Shown here in pieces: positions 62,908-64,000 of a stretch of 64,000 nucleotides of DNA (position 1 is the stretch's first letter; each line of letters opens with the position of its first letter). The translations under genes and the position numbers were made by a program. Under the pieces are notes generated by a model, which was given only the letters and a program-made list of their open reading frames with translations, ran no database searches and was not told the origin of the DNA. Source of the DNA: Sphingosinicella sp942492965 (lineage in GTDB: Bacteria; Pseudomonadota; Alphaproteobacteria; Sphingomonadales; Sphingomonadaceae); NCBI GenBank assembly GCA_942492965.1, contig OW818656.1, positions 3,658,001 to 3,722,000 on the forward strand, read 5' to 3'.

Positions 62908-64000
62908 AGACCATGCGGATCGCGCTCGCGCTTGCAGCTCTCCTCTCGGCAGGCGCGGCGGACGCGCGGACCGTGATCGTCAATGCAAACGGCTACACGC
63001 TCGACGATATCGGCAGGTTTCAGAAATTCGGGGGACTCGTCGTCGGCGACGACGGCCGCGTCGAGCGCCTGCTGAAACCCGGCGAGACGGCGGACGGTGA
63101 TGTGATCGACGCGGAGGGCAGGACGCTGCTGCCCGGCCTCATCGATGCGCACGGCCATGTCCTGGGCCTTGGCTTCCTGGCGCTTCAGATCGACCTTTCG
63201 GACACGACGAGCATCGATCAGGCGCTGGCGAAGATCGCATCCGCTGCCGCCGCGACCCCGGGGCGGAAATGGATCGTCGGCGGCGGCTGGAATCAGGTGA
63301 GCTGGGGGCTCGATCGTTTCCCGACCGCCGAAGACCTCGACATTGCCGTGGCAGACCGTCCGGTCTGGCTGACCCGCGTCGACGGCCACGCGGGCTGGGC
63401 GAATTCGGCAGCCTTGAAAGCGAGCGGCATCACCGCGAAGACGCCCGACCCCGCAGGCGGCCGCATCGAACGCGACGCAGACGGCAAGCCGACCGGCGTG
63501 CTTGTCGATACGGCGATGGCGCTGGTCGAGAAAAAGCTGCCGCCGCCGACCACTGCGGAAAACGCTGCCGCGTTTGAAACGGCGCTGCGGATCATGGCGT
63601 CCGTCGGGCTTACCGGGGTTCATGACGCGGGCATCGATCCGGCGACGTGGGCGCTTTACGAGCAATTCGCGAAGGACGGAAAGCTGACCGCGCGCATCTC
63701 TGCCATGGCGGGTGGTGCGGATGCGCTGCGGGCGATCGCGCCGAAAGGGGCGACCGGCTGGCTTTATGAAGATCGCCTTGCGCTGAACACGGTGAAGCTG
63801 GTCGCGGACGGCGCGCTCGGCTCGCGCGGCGCGGCGATGCTCGAACCCTACAGCGACGATCCCGAAAACACCGGGCTGACGATGATTGAGGGTGCCAAGC
63901 TGCGCAACGTGATCGCGTCCGCCTCGATGCGCGGCTTTCAGGTGAACGTCCACGCCATCGGCGACAAGGCGAACCGCGAGGTGCTGAACGCGTTCGCGGA
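62904..64000 (+). CDS. Amidohydrolase, YtcJ-like, N-terminal part (cut by window edge)
   Basis: The frame from ATG 62904 stays open to the right edge (365 codons), so the gene continues. It has a signal peptide (RIALALAALLSAGAADA), then LPGLIDAHGHV (metal-binding HxH), a long insert typical of the YtcJ group (KWIVGGGWNQVSWGLDRFPTAEDLD, RVDGHAGWANSAAL), VKLVADGALGSRGAAML, and FQVNVHAIGDKANREVLNAF. Members hydrolyse amides or formamides; the substrate is unknown. An in-frame ATG at 62913 is an alternative start. Confidence 0.88.
   Translation, partial: MKTMRIALALAALLSAGAADARTVIVNANGYTLDDIGRFQKFGGLVVGDDGRVERLLKPGETADGDVIDAEGRTLLPGLIDAHGHVLGLGFLALQIDLSDTTSIDQALAKIASAAAATPGRKWIVGGGWNQVSWGLDRFPTAEDLDIAVADRPVWLTRVDGHAGWANSAALKASGITAKTPDPAGGRIERDADGKPTGVLVDTAMALVEKKLPPPTTAENAAAFETALRIMASVGLTGVHDAGIDPATWALYEQFAKDGKLTARISAMAGGADALRAIAPKGATGWLYEDRLALNTVKLVADGALGSRGAAMLEPYSDDPENTGLTMIEGAKLRNVIASASMRGFQVNVHAIGDKANREVLNAFA

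Overview
The window reads as chromosomal DNA of a high-GC alphaproteobacterium, most likely a sphingomonad. The basis is gene content and style: a SciP/DUF1153 cell-cycle regulator, a serC-serA pair, a mdh-sucCD-sucA-sucB-lpdA run, a split MetH behind a SahR-like regulator, BrkB-fabI-aroC linkage, short ATGA-type gene overlaps, and a REP-like 'AFAGMT' intergenic repeat. There are no rRNA or tRNA genes, CRISPR arrays, prophage or insertion sequences that I can see. Coding density is very high and only one gene-free stretch exceeds 300 bases (50954-51291).

Layout. 1-432: N-terminus of a chemotaxis receptor running off the left edge. 535-3276 (minus): ATP-grasp protein, CDP-alcohol phosphatidyltransferase and HIT protein as one tight operon. 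3407-4619: a lone sdhB and a secreted TonB-C protein. 4679-7332 (minus): fliN, fliG, a drastically shortened fliF, then sciP. 7586-11748: mnmA (plus), then an exonuclease/endonuclease/phosphatase protein, a PhzF protein, a FieF-like transporter and pdxH (all minus). 11866-14166: an arsenic operon arsR-arsI/cadI-arsC-acr3 with two visible operator dyads. 14263-18256: J-domain protein, BrkB family protein, fabI, aroC, acylphosphatase. 18253-25440 (mainly minus): methyltransferase, purA, hisZ, serA, serC, with a secreted hydrolase on plus. 25587-36244: mixed housekeeping and signalling genes (lldD, GGDEF, extensin-like, LOG, DUF418, cytochrome c, pheA, serine hydrolase, ParA-like, thioesterase, zapE). 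36404-45944: TCA-cycle block mdh, sucC, sucD, sucA, sucB, lpdA, interrupted by one antisense 2OG-oxygenase-like gene. 45971-52155: small exported protein, sppA, groESL with CIRCE, an Ala-rich lipoprotein, mlaA. 52271-57807: ArsR-methyltransferase regulator, metF and MetH split into two genes. 57881-61933 (minus): tandem Ca-loop peptide, bpt, motB, ATP-grasp protein, ilvA. 62041-64000: a beta-hydroxyacid dehydrogenase and the start of an amidohydrolase.

How parts fit together. The window supplies serine synthesis (serC, serA), one-carbon and methionine synthesis (metF, metH), most of the second half of the TCA cycle, and aromatic amino acid steps (aroC, pheA). Arsenic resistance is a self-contained unit: sensing (ArsR), arsenate reduction (ArsC), arsenite efflux (Acr3), and a likely organoarsenical-handling enzyme (ArsI/CadI).

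The most unusual element is fliF-fliG-fliN. This FliF is 277 residues: a membrane helix joins directly to the membrane-proximal half of the periplasmic region, followed by the second helix and a FliG-binding-like tail. The N-terminal ring-building domains are absent, and an in-frame stop lies just upstream. Other motility-linked genes (a receptor, motB, GGDEF, sciP) are scattered, and two carry CtrA-like sites upstream. All functional statements are from sequence reading alone; no database search was run.
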